Origin: an uncultured Aquabacterium sp.
GTDB lineage: Bacteria; Pseudomonadota; Gammaproteobacteria; Burkholderiales; Burkholderiaceae_C
Length of the DNA: 7,718 nt
Assembly (NCBI GenBank): GCA_937923225.1
Contig: CALAKR010000016.1
Location: forward strand, 1-7,718
Direction of reading: 5' to 3'
A program made the translations under genes and the position numbers. This document shows positions 1 to 6,106 of this stretch, in pieces. The notes beneath the pieces were generated by a model, which was given only the letters and a program-made list of their open reading frames with translations, was not told the DNA's origin and did not search any database. Every line of letters begins with the position of its first letter. Within the stretch, counting starts at the first letter, position 1.

Positions 1-34
1 GTCCGAGGTCATCAACGTGATGGGCCGCGTGTGA
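1..34 (+). CDS. C-terminal end of an unidentified plus-strand gene (partial)
   Basis: Reading from base 2, ten sense codons encode SEVINVMGRV and are followed by TGA at 32-34. Every sense codon ends in G or C, which matches coding sequence in this GC-rich genome. The fragment is too short to assign a family. It points toward the minus-strand GT2 gene, and the two 3' ends would overlap by 23 nt (12-34). In that overlap the GT2 codons lose some of their GC-ending bias (ACA, CCA, TCA, CGT), as expected if the other strand is the constrained one. With only ten codons, chance remains possible. Confidence 0.45.
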   Translation, partial: SEVINVMGRV

Positions 35-1193
35 GTTTGCCGAACGCGGGGTCGGGGCGGCCCTTGAGGATCACATCCCACCAGCCGCGCAGCGAGCCCA
101 GGCCATAGCCCAGATGGTAGGCCGCGATCACCCGTGGCAGGTAGGGCCACAGCTCGCGCCCCTGCTGGGTGGCGATCAGGCCGCTCATCACCAGCACGGC
201 CGCGACATAGAGCAGGTTCAGGCCCACGAACAACCCGCTGGACAGGCCCGCGAAAATCCAGGCCAGCCAAGGCCCATGGCACACGCGGGCGCCGGCCACC
301 GCCATCACGGGCGAGGTGGCGGGCGTCCATGGTGAGGTGGCCCACAGCATCGACGCGAACACCAGGAAGGCCAGCGCCAGCCACAAGCCCACAAACAAGC
401 CAGGTACAAGGTGGCGCAGCGAGGCGGCCTGGCCATGCTTGCGCATCACGAAGGGCTTCCAGTAACCGTACTGGCGGTACTGGCGGAACACGTCGGACAC
501 CTGCGCGCGCGGGTGGTAGGTGGAGCGGATGGTGGACGACTGCCACACGCGCCCGCCGCCTTTATGGATGCGCAGGTTGTGCTCGTCGTCCTGGTTGCGC
601 ACCAGGGCTTCGTCGAAGCCGCCGAAGCGCTCGAAGGTTTCGCGCGGCCAGGCGCCCAGGTAGACCGTGTCGACCGGGCCTTCATAGCCCAGGTCGCGCG
701 AGCGGGCGCCACCTGCCACCCAGCGTGACTGGAAGGCTGCCGCGATGGCGCGTTGCACGCGGCCTTCGGGGCCAGCCGCGCCTTCGGCCCGCCAGGGGCC
801 GCCCACGTTGTCGGCGCCGGTGGCATGCCAGGTGTCCAGGCAGCGCGCGATGTAGTCGCCCGCGTAGACGGTGTGCACGTCCAGCCGCACGATGAAGCGG
901 CCCTGCGCACGGTCGATGCAGCGGTTCAGCCCGCACGACACGATGCGACCGGGGTTGTCGATCATCACGAAGCGCGGATCACGCTGGCAGAAAGCGGCCA
1001 GGCGCTCACGCGTGCCGTCATCGCTCTGGCCGTCGGCGATCAGCACCTCCAGCGTCCAGCCCTCGGGCACTTGCTGGGCAGCCACGCTGGCGCAGAAGGC
1101 TTCGATGTGGTCGCGCTCGTTGCGGCAAGGCACGATCACCGAGACGGTGCCGCCCTCCAGCCTGCTGGGCGCCACGGTGGAAGGACCGCTCAA
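12..1193 (-). CDS. ExoA-like GT2 family glycosyltransferase, membrane-associated
   Basis: Predicted 393-residue glycosyltransferase of the GT-A fold (family 2), probably transferring a sugar from a nucleotide donor to a lipid-linked glycan on the cytoplasmic face of the inner membrane. Visible motifs: N-terminal SVIVPCRNE (18-26), ADGQSDDGT (53-61), the metal/nucleotide-binding DxD-like RLDVH (103-107), an acidic acceptor-side motif NQDDE (200-204), and QYRQYGYWK (238-246) in the place of the usual Q/R-rich motif. Hydrophobic stretches near 262-285 and 310-340 look like membrane segments, as in ExoA-type succinoglycan glycosyltransferases. I chose TTG at 1191-1193 because it forms a TTGA overlap with the GT4 stop and has AGGGAG 7 nt upstream. 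GTG at 1173-1175 is the alternative and would remove six residues. Extending the frame further upstream would only run antiparallel-free through the GT4 gene in another frame and is not credible. Family assignment is firm; the sugar is unknown. Confidence 0.9.
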   Translation of the reverse strand: MSGPSTVAPSRLEGGTVSVIVPCRNERDHIEAFCASVAAQQVPEGWTLEVLIADGQSDDGTRERLAAFCQRDPRFVMIDNPGRIVSCGLNRCIDRAQGRFIVRLDVHTVYAGDYIARCLDTWHATGADNVGGPWRAEGAAGPEGRVQRAIAAAFQSRWVAGGARSRDLGYEGPVDTVYLGAWPRETFERFGGFDEALVRNQDDEHNLRIHKGGGRVWQSSTIRSTYHPRAQVSDVFRQYRQYGYWKPFVMRKHGQAASLRHLVPGLFVGLWLALAFLVFASMLWATSPWTPATSPVMAVAGARVCHGPWLAWIFAGLSSGLFVGLNLLYVAAVLVMSGLIATQQGRELWPYLPRVIAAYHLGYGLGSLRGWWDVILKGRPDPAFGKLTRGPSR

Positions 1194-2329
1194 GAGGCAT
1201 CTCCCTGCGGGGGCAGCGCGCCGCCCTGCGCCCGAGCCTTGCGCCCCTTCCCGTTGGGCTTGAGGATCTGCAGGTACAACTGCCACATGCGGTCCATCTG
1301 GCCCCGGCGCGAGGCTTCGCGTTCGATGCGGCGGCGGTTGTGCACACCCTTGAGCGTGGCAGCGGTCGGGTCGTCGTGCGCGTCCAGCAAGGCCTGCGTG
1401 AGCGCGTCGATGTCGCGCACCGGGGTCAGCCAGCCGCCACGGCTGTCCACCCACTGGCGGTTGGCCGGCAGGTCGGACGCGATGATGGGCAGACCGCAGG
1501 CCATCGACTCGAGCACCGACACCGAGGTGGCGTCGCTGGTGGGCACGGACACCGAGGCGCGGCAGCGCTGGATGGCCTCGATCATCTCGACATCGCCCAG
1601 GCGACCATGGAAGCGCACCTGCTGCAGCAGGCGCAAGGCAGCCACACGTTCTTCCAGCGCGCCCTGCAGCGGGCCACCACCCAGCAGGTGCAGGCGCGCC
1701 TGCGAATGCGGGCGCAGGCTCACGAAGCGCGCGAAGGCCTCGATGATCAGGTCGATGTTGTAGTTGGGCTCCCACACGCGCAGGCTCACCACCTCGAAAT
1801 CCGGCGCGGGCGGCGCGGGCAGGAACTTGCCCGTGTCGGCGCCCCACAGGATCTGGTGCACCGGCGCACTGGGGTGGTAGGAGGCGATCTCGTCGACCAT
1901 CTCGATCGAATCGGCCGTGATCAGGTCGGCCCGGCGCAGCGACCAGCGCACGATCATGCGCATCAGCCGGCTTTCACGCGGGGTGACCAGGATGTCCGAG
2001 CCCCAGGCCGTCAGCACCTTGGGCACGCGCAGGCCGCACGCCGCAGCCCACAGCCCGTACGAGGTCACGTAGTGCCCATGCACCAGGTGCGGCTTGAAAT
2101 CGGCCGCCACTCGGCGGGCCACGCGGCGCACCTCGGGCAGGGCCTTGAACCAGCTGGCCTTGTCCTGCCCCGGGGCGATGGCGATGACCTCGCGCGCGCC
2201 CGGCACCTCGGCCGGCGAACGCGTGATCACGATGGCCTCGGCCCCACGCTCGACCATGGACGCCACCCAGCGCCGCGTGTGCACGCTGGCCGCATCGGCG
2301 AAGAACAGGATGCGCAAGGGCTCGCTCAC
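1190..2329 (-). CDS. GT4 family glycosyltransferase (GT-B fold)
   Basis: Predicted 379-residue cytosolic or membrane-peripheral retaining glycosyltransferase of family GT4, likely adding one sugar to the growing polysaccharide repeat unit. The N-terminal half has the Rossmann-like start ILFFADAASVHTRRW (7-21), HGHY (84-87) and the common GT4 motif AWGSDIL (108-114). The C-terminal donor-binding half has GGGP (217-220) and the segment SDATSVSVLESMACGLPII (265-283), which holds the signature as D266-x7-E274 rather than E-x7-E. That acidic substitution occurs in a subset of GT4 enzymes, so activity is expected. Length is normal for the family. It starts with GTG, overlaps the acyltransferase stop as GTGA, has GGAGGT 8 nt upstream, and its own stop overlaps the next gene as TTGA. 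This tight packing indicates one mRNA. Donor and acceptor cannot be told from sequence. Confidence 0.92.
   Translation of the reverse strand: MSEPLRILFFADAASVHTRRWVASMVERGAEAIVITRSPAEVPGAREVIAIAPGQDKASWFKALPEVRRVARRVAADFKPHLVHGHYVTSYGLWAAACGLRVPKVLTAWGSDILVTPRESRLMRMIVRWSLRRADLITADSIEMVDEIASYHPSAPVHQILWGADTGKFLPAPPAPDFEVVSLRVWEPNYNIDLIIEAFARFVSLRPHSQARLHLLGGGPLQGALEERVAALRLLQQVRFHGRLGDVEMIEAIQRCRASVSVPTSDATSVSVLESMACGLPIIASDLPANRQWVDSRGGWLTPVRDIDALTQALLDAHDDPTAATLKGVHNRRRIEREASRRGQMDRMWQLYLQILKPNGKGRKARAQGGALPPQGDAS
1201..1206 (-). promoter_or_regulatory. Ribosome binding site that fixes the GT2 start
   Basis: AGGGAG on the minus strand lies 7 nt before the TTG at 1191-1193, inside the last codons of the GT4 gene. 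It is the main reason for preferring the TTG over the internal GTG at 1173-1175, and it suits translational coupling through the 4-nt TTGA overlap. Confidence 0.6.
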
Positions 2330-2964
2330 GAAGCGCGACCTCCATGCGCCAGCGCACGGCGCAGGTTGTCCTGACCGGCCCAGGCGGCGTAGACCTCGTG
2401 CAGCTCGGGATGCTGGGCCAGCAAGGAGGCGTCCATGTCCCGCGTGTCGCCCATCACCACGGCGGGCTGGCCGGGTTGGCGCGTGCCCACCAGGGCGAAA
2501 TCAGGCACCTCGCCAGAGACGAAGCTGTAGCCTTGCACGATCACGCCCTTGCCGATGCGCGCACCGGGCGCGATCACGCAGTGCGGCCCGATGAAGCTGT
2601 AGGCGCCGATGTGGGTGGACCGGCGCACATAGCCCACCGGATCGTGGTGCCCCAGGTACTGCCGCCCCATGATGCGCACCGAGCGGTGGCTGGAATGGCT
2701 GAGGATGGACACGTAGTTGGTGACCTGGCAGCCCTCGTCGATCACCAGGCCGTTGGAGCCGTCGATGCGGTTGAAGTGGCCGATGAAGACGTGATCACCC
2801 AGCACCAGGCCGGCGTGGCCGTCGATCGAGGTGTGCGTGCTGAGGCGCGTGGCCGGGCAGTACACCCCGTTGGCATTGCGCCAGCCATAGACGATGCGCG
2901 GCCCCGTGAACACCGACAGCAGTCGGGCCAGCGGGCGGATCAGGCTTTGGCGCAGAACGGTCAT
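2326..2964 (-). CDS. Hexapeptide-repeat (left-handed beta-helix) acyltransferase
   Basis: Predicted 212-residue cytosolic acyltransferase, probably O-acetylating a sugar of the polysaccharide precursor with acetyl-CoA. Residues about 47-90 and 118-165 carry imperfect hexapeptide repeats typical of the left-handed beta-helix fold, for example LVIDEGCQVT and IGAYSFIGPHCVIAPGARIG. Between them a histidine-rich loop, SHSSHRS (89-95), is a likely catalytic site, by analogy with the His of this superfamily. The C-terminal tail (about 173-212) is outside the helix. The ATG at 2962-2964 is favoured because the conserved-looking sequence begins there; upstream codons give a proline/arginine-rich stretch without family features. 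There is no clear Shine-Dalgarno sequence, and an in-frame GTG two codons upstream is equally unsupported. It lies 153 nt after the flippase and overlaps the GT4 start by 4 nt. WbbJ/WcaF-type enzymes are related; the substrate is not determinable. Confidence 0.87.
   Translation of the reverse strand: MTVLRQSLIRPLARLLSVFTGPRIVYGWRNANGVYCPATRLSTHTSIDGHAGLVLGDHVFIGHFNRIDGSNGLVIDEGCQVTNYVSILSHSSHRSVRIMGRQYLGHHDPVGYVRRSTHIGAYSFIGPHCVIAPGARIGKGVIVQGYSFVSGEVPDFALVGTRQPGQPAVVMGDTRDMDASLLAQHPELHEVYAAWAGQDNLRRALAHGGRAS
2338..2343 (-). promoter_or_regulatory. Strong ribosome binding site for the GT4 gene
   Basis: A GGAGGT Shine-Dalgarno sequence on the minus strand lies 8 nt before the GTG at 2327-2329, within the 3' end of the acyltransferase gene. 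It supports the GTG start over any upstream ATG, including the ATG only a few bases before it in a different frame. Confidence 0.7.
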
Positions 2965-2991
2965 GGGCACGGCAGGGGCGCGGGGTGCGAC

Positions 2992-3019
2992 ATCACACCA
3001 CGGAACGGAAACAGGGCAA
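2992..3019 (-). promoter_or_regulatory. Candidate promoter upstream of the acyltransferase
   Basis: On the minus strand, TTGCCC (3014-3019) and TGTGAT (2992-2997) are separated by 16 nt. Each matches the sigma70 consensus at 4 of 6 positions, and the -10 is preceded by TGG, giving an extended -10 (TGn). Initiation would fall near 2985, about 20 nt before the acyltransferase ATG. This would let the last three genes be expressed apart from the flippase. Matches this weak arise by chance, so this is only a candidate. Confidence 0.25.
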
Positions 3020-3058
3020 GGCGGGTTGGGTGGGCAAGCCCGCGATTGTCTCCGCTTT

Positions 3059-3073
3059 GGCCCACCCCGGGCC
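3059..3073 (-). other. GC-rich hairpin in the flippase-acyltransferase gap
   Basis: A perfect 5-bp inverted repeat (GGCCC / GGGCC) with a 5-nt loop lies about 45 nt after the flippase stop. A second short stem, CCCCG-AAATG-CGGGG, lies slightly nearer the stop. Neither is followed by a T-tract on the minus strand, so they do not look like an intrinsic terminator. They could be mRNA processing or stability elements, or chance in GC-rich sequence. No other gene is visible in the 153-nt gap (2965-3117). Confidence 0.25.
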
Positions 3074-3117
3074 GCCAGCCAGGCCCCGGCCCCCGCATTT
3101 CGGGGCACCCGGCGGGC

Positions 3118-4458
3118 TCAAACGTGCGCACCGCGTGTCCACAGGGCCCGCAACGGCAATCCCGCATGACGCAAGAACACCGCGTAGGCCACCACGATGG
3201 CCAGGATGTAGCCCGCGCTGCTGCCGATGGCCGCGCCCACGGCGCCCATGGTGGGCACCAGCGCCAGCGCCACCGACACGCTGATCAAGAGCGACAGGCT
3301 GGCCACCATGCCCGACAGCTGCGGCTTGCCCAGGTGGTTGGTGTAGAAGGCCGACAGGCTGGAAGCCGCCGCATAGGCCGCCACGCCCGGCAGCAGCCAG
3401 GCCAGCGGCTCCACCGAGGCCACATAAGCCTCGCCCATCACCCGGGGCACGGCCCACCAGGCCCCGGCCAGCAGCAGGGGCGCCGCCACCAGGGTGGACA
3501 GCACGTTGATGCGCACCGCCTGCACCGTCATCGCCGCCGACACGGCCCGGTCCGGATGCCCGATGCGCGAGTAGGCCGACACCGTGACGGAGGACGACAG
3601 CAGCCACAGCAGTTCCGCCACCGTCACCGCCACCGAATAGGTGCCTACCACCGCCAGGCCGTGGTAGTGCTCCACCAGGAACAGCGAAGCGCGGTAATTG
3701 AGCAGGCTGATCACATTGGTGATGCCGATGGTGGCCACGAAGCCCCACTCCATCCACCACCGGGGGCGCTGCCCCTGAAACACCAGGCTGGCCGGCGCCC
3801 GCTCCTCGTCATGCCGGGCGCTGTCGTGCAGGGCGTAGATGGCGGTCAGCACCGCCACCAGCGATTTGCCGCTGACCCAGGCCGTGAGCACCAGCACCGC
3901 GGTCGGTGTCTTCCAGGCCACATCCTGCATCAGCCACCACACCACGGCCAGGCCCGACAGCACCGAGGCCGGCGCCGCCACCTGCGCCAGGTTCAGCGGC
4001 CACATCCGGCCCTGCCCCATCCACAGGCCCGTGGCCGTGGGTACCAGCAGCAGGAAAGGCGCGGCCAATGCCAGCAGCCACAGCTGCGCGTAAGGCAGGG
4101 TGTCGGCCCACCAGGACACGGCCAGCAGCACCAACGCTGCCACCAGGCCCAGCCCCACGGCCGCCCGCAGCACACTGCGCAGCAGGGGCAAGGTGGCGCC
4201 TGGCTCACCCGCCTGCTGGCGCGACACCTGCCGGGCCAGCCACAGGCCCAGTCCGGAAAACAGGGTCAGCAGGCCGGCTTCCACGGCCACGAACAGCGCA
4301 AAAGCCCCCTGCACCCGGGGGCCTTGGCGGGCCACCAGCACGGTGATGGCCAGCCCCAGCGCCACGATCACCAGCTTGGCCAGCAGGTTGCCCAGTGCGG
4401 CGCGGGGCACTGATGCCCAGAGGCGTCGCCAGGGCGATGTTTCTTCTTGGACAGACAT
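3118..4458 (-). CDS. Wzx/MATE-like polysaccharide flippase (oligosaccharide translocase)
   Basis: Predicted 446-residue integral inner-membrane protein, almost entirely alternating hydrophobic helices (roughly 12-14), with a more polar central section near 210-238. Length and layout fit flippases that move undecaprenyl-linked repeat units to the periplasm. The segment [15 protein letters not shown] (254-268) followed by [16 protein letters not shown] (270-285) resembles the conserved region of Wzx-type proteins (family 'polysaccharide biosynthesis protein'), and the C-terminal [16 protein letters not shown] (405-420) is also typical. The start is uncertain: in-frame ATGs occur at 4456-4458, 4465-4467 and 4483-4485, and none has a recognisable Shine-Dalgarno sequence. 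I took the one closest to the first clear family-like sequence (MSVQEE). It is the first gene of the minus-strand cassette and diverges from lysS across 87 nt. A MATE transporter of another kind is the alternative, but the glycosyltransferase neighbours favour glycan export. Confidence 0.85.
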   Translation of the reverse strand: MSVQEETSPWRRLWASVPRAALGNLLAKLVIVALGLAITVLVARQGPRVQGAFALFVAVEAGLLTLFSGLGLWLARQVSRQQAGEPGATLPLLRSVLRAAVGLGLVAALVLLAVSWWADTLPYAQLWLLALAAPFLLLVPTATGLWMGQGRMWPLNLAQVAAPASVLSGLAVVWWLMQDVAWKTPTAVLVLTAWVSGKSLVAVLTAIYALHDSARHDEERAPASLVFQGQRPRWWMEWGFVATIGITNVISLLNYRASLFLVEHYHGLAVVGTYSVAVTVAELLWLLSSSVTVSAYSRIGHPDRAVSAAMTVQAVRINVLSTLVAAPLLLAGAWWAVPRVMGEAYVASVEPLAWLLPGVAAYAAASSLSAFYTNHLGKPQLSGMVASLSLLISVSVALALVPTMGAVGAAIGSSAGYILAIVVAYAVFLRHAGLPLRALWTRGAHV

Positions 4459-4460
4459 GG

Positions 4461-4490
4461 CCGACATTGTGGCGCACGGTTTCATACAAT
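4461..4490 (+). promoter_or_regulatory. Candidate sigma70 promoter for lysS
   Basis: TACAAT (4485-4490) matches the -10 consensus at 5 of 6 positions. CCGACA (4461-4466) matches the -35 at 4 of 6, with an 18-nt spacer. Initiation would fall near 4497, giving a leader of about 50 nt before the lysS ATG. The site abuts the first codons of the divergent flippase gene, and overlaps them if that gene starts at 4467 or 4485. Confidence 0.5.
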
Positions 4491-4522
4491 GGAGGGTTAC
4501 CGCATTTGCCTTGCCGCCCCTC

Positions 4523-4538
4523 GCGCGGCTCACCGCGC
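4523..4538 (+). promoter_or_regulatory. GC-only hairpin just before the lysS start codon
   Basis: A perfect 6-bp inverted repeat, GCGCGG and CCGCGC, encloses the 4-nt loop CTCA and ends 7 nt before the ATG at 4546. It occupies the place where a Shine-Dalgarno sequence would be, and no such sequence is visible. In the mRNA it would form a compact, stable stem close to the ribosome landing site. Whether it controls translation is inference; there is no T-tract, so it is not a terminator. Confidence 0.4.
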
Positions 4539-4545
4539 CCACGCC

Positions 4546-6078
4546 ATGACCAAGCCCAACACCCCGACGCCCGACCAGACCGACGCGACTGAAGCCGCCC
4601 CGGTCGACACCAACAAGCTGGTGGCCGAGCGCCGCGAGAAACTGGCCGCCATCCGCGCCCAGGGCGTGGCCTTCCCCAACGATTTCAAGCCCGCCGACCG
4701 CGCTGACAAGCTGCATGCCGCGCACGACAGCACCGAAGGTCCTGACCTGGAAGCCCAGAACGTGGTCGCCAGCGTCGGTGGCCGCCTGATGCTCAAGCGC
4801 GTGATGGGCAAGGCCTGCTTCGGCACGCTGCAGGATGCCACCGGCCGCATCCAGGTCTACGTCACGCTGGACAACGTTGGCGCCGACAGCCTGGCCGCCT
4901 TCAAGCACTGGGACCTGGGCGACATCCTGGGTTGCGAGGGCACGCTGTTCAAGACCAAGACGGGCGAGCTGTCCATCAAGGCCACCAGCATCCGCCTGCT
5001 GACCAAGGCCCTGCGCCCGCTGCCGGACAAGTTCCACGGCATGACCGACCAAGAGCAGAAGTACCGCCAGCGCTACGTCGACCTGATCGTCGACGAAGAA
5101 TCGCGCGCCCGCTTCGTGGCCCGCAGCAAGGCCATCGCCTCGATCCGAGCCTTCATGGTCGACAACCAGTTCCTGGAAGTCGAAACGCCCATGATGCACC
5201 CCATCCCCGGCGGCGCCAACGCCAAGCCCTTCACCACCCACCACAACGCGCTCGACCAGGAGATGTTCCTGCGCATCGCGCCTGAGCTGTATCTGAAGCG
5301 CCTGGTGGTCGGCGGCTTCGAGCGCGTGTTCGAGATCAACCGCAACTTCCGCAACGAAGGCGTGTCCGTGCGACACAACCCCGAGTTCACGATGATGGAG
5401 TTCTACGCGGCCTGGTGGAACCACCGCGACCTGATGGACTTCACCGAAGAGGTGCTGCGCCACGCCGCGCGCGCCGCCGTCGGTTCAGCCAAGCTCACCT
5501 ACGGTGGCAAGGACGTCGATCTGGAATCGCCCTTCGCCCGCCTCACGGTGCGCGACTCGCTGATCCAGGTGGCCGGCCTGTCGCCCGAAGATGCCGACAA
5601 CGCCGAGGTGCTGCGCGCCCGCCTGAAGGCCGCTGGCGAAGAAGCCCCTGCCCGCTGGAGCCTGGCCGAGCTGCAGTTCGGCCTGTTCGAGGCCGAGGTC
5701 GAGGAAAAGCTCTGGCAGCCTACCTTCATCATCGACTACCCGGTCGAGGTGTCGCCGCTGGCCCGTGCGTCGGATGACAACCCCAGCATCACCGAGCGCT
5801 TCGAGCTGTTCATCACCGGCCGCGAGTACGGCAACGGCTTCTCCGAGCTGAACGACCCCGAAGAGCAGGCCGCGCGCTTCCAGTCGCAGGCCAGCGCCAA
5901 GGACGCGGGCGACGAAGAAGCCATGTACTTCGACGCCGACTACATCCGCGCGCTCGAATACGGCCTGCCCCCCACAGGCGGCTGCGGCATCGGCATCGAC
6001 CGCCTGGTCATGCTGCTGACCGACGCGGCCAACATCCGCGACGTGATCCTCTTCCCGGCGCTGCGCCGCGAGGTCTGA
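4546..6078 (+). CDS. lysS: Lysyl-tRNA synthetase, class II
   Basis: Cytosolic enzyme of 510 residues that joins lysine to tRNA-Lys using ATP, essential for translation. The N-terminal anticodon-binding OB-fold spans about 70-155 (for example [20 protein letters not shown]). The class II catalytic core follows, with motif 1 around 197-221, motif 2 as [20 protein letters not shown] (268-287) and motif 3 as [11 protein letters not shown] (481-491), including the conserved arginine R486. All three motifs are intact and length is normal for bacterial LysS. The ATG at 4546 is chosen because the following residues, including [18 protein letters not shown], look like a typical LysS N-terminus. An in-frame ATG at 4488-4490 overlaps the likely -10 element and is not credible. 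There is no obvious Shine-Dalgarno sequence. In Escherichia coli lysS follows prfB; here its upstream neighbour is a divergent polysaccharide gene. The downstream gene begins 28 nt after the stop. Confidence 0.98.
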   Translation: MTKPNTPTPDQTDATEAAPVDTNKLVAERREKLAAIRAQGVAFPNDFKPADRADKLHAAHDSTEGPDLEAQNVVASVGGRLMLKRVMGKACFGTLQDATGRIQVYVTLDNVGADSLAAFKHWDLGDILGCEGTLFKTKTGELSIKATSIRLLTKALRPLPDKFHGMTDQEQKYRQRYVDLIVDEESRARFVARSKAIASIRAFMVDNQFLEVETPMMHPIPGGANAKPFTTHHNALDQEMFLRIAPELYLKRLVVGGFERVFEINRNFRNEGVSVRHNPEFTMMEFYAAWWNHRDLMDFTEEVLRHAARAAVGSAKLTYGGKDVDLESPFARLTVRDSLIQVAGLSPEDADNAEVLRARLKAAGEEAPARWSLAELQFGLFEAEVEEKLWQPTFIIDYPVEVSPLARASDDNPSITERFELFITGREYGNGFSELNDPEEQAARFQSQASAKDAGDEEAMYFDADYIRALEYGLPPTGGCGIGIDRLVMLLTDAANIRDVILFPALRREV

Positions 6079-6093
6079 TCCCCAGCGGCCCAC

Positions 6094-6097
6094 GGAG
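6094..6097 (+). promoter_or_regulatory. Ribosome binding site that supports the GTG start of the FUSC gene
   Basis: GGAG lies 9 nt before the GTG at 6107-6109 in the short gap after lysS. It is the best Shine-Dalgarno match near the beginning of this frame and decides the start in the absence of an ATG. Confidence 0.5.
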
Positions 6098-6106
6098 CGC
6101 CCGGGC

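Noticed and set aside
1194..1847. Upstream extension of the GT2 reading frame to give a 611-residue protein.
   Set aside because: The extension lies wholly within the GT4 gene on the same strand in another frame and has an Arg/Ala/Gly-rich composition without family features. A ribosome binding site and TTGA overlap support the start at 1193.
753..2374. Two long plus-strand open frames (753-1763 and 1340-2374).
   Set aside because: Both are antisense to the GT2 and GT4 genes, whose motifs are unambiguous. Neither has a recognisable motif.
3059..3115. Intrinsic terminator after the flippase gene.
   Set aside because: Short GC stems are present but no T-tract follows on the minus strand, so the standard criteria are not met.
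2344..4413. Plus-strand open frame of 689 codons.
   Set aside because: It is antisense to the flippase and acyltransferase genes and is rich in His, Gln, Gly and Arg, a typical mirror of GC-rich coding sequence. No recognisable domain.
4459..5463. Upstream extension of the flippase frame to give a 781-residue protein.
   Set aside because: The extension is antisense to lysS, which is certain, and shows no membrane-protein character before MSVQEE at 4458.
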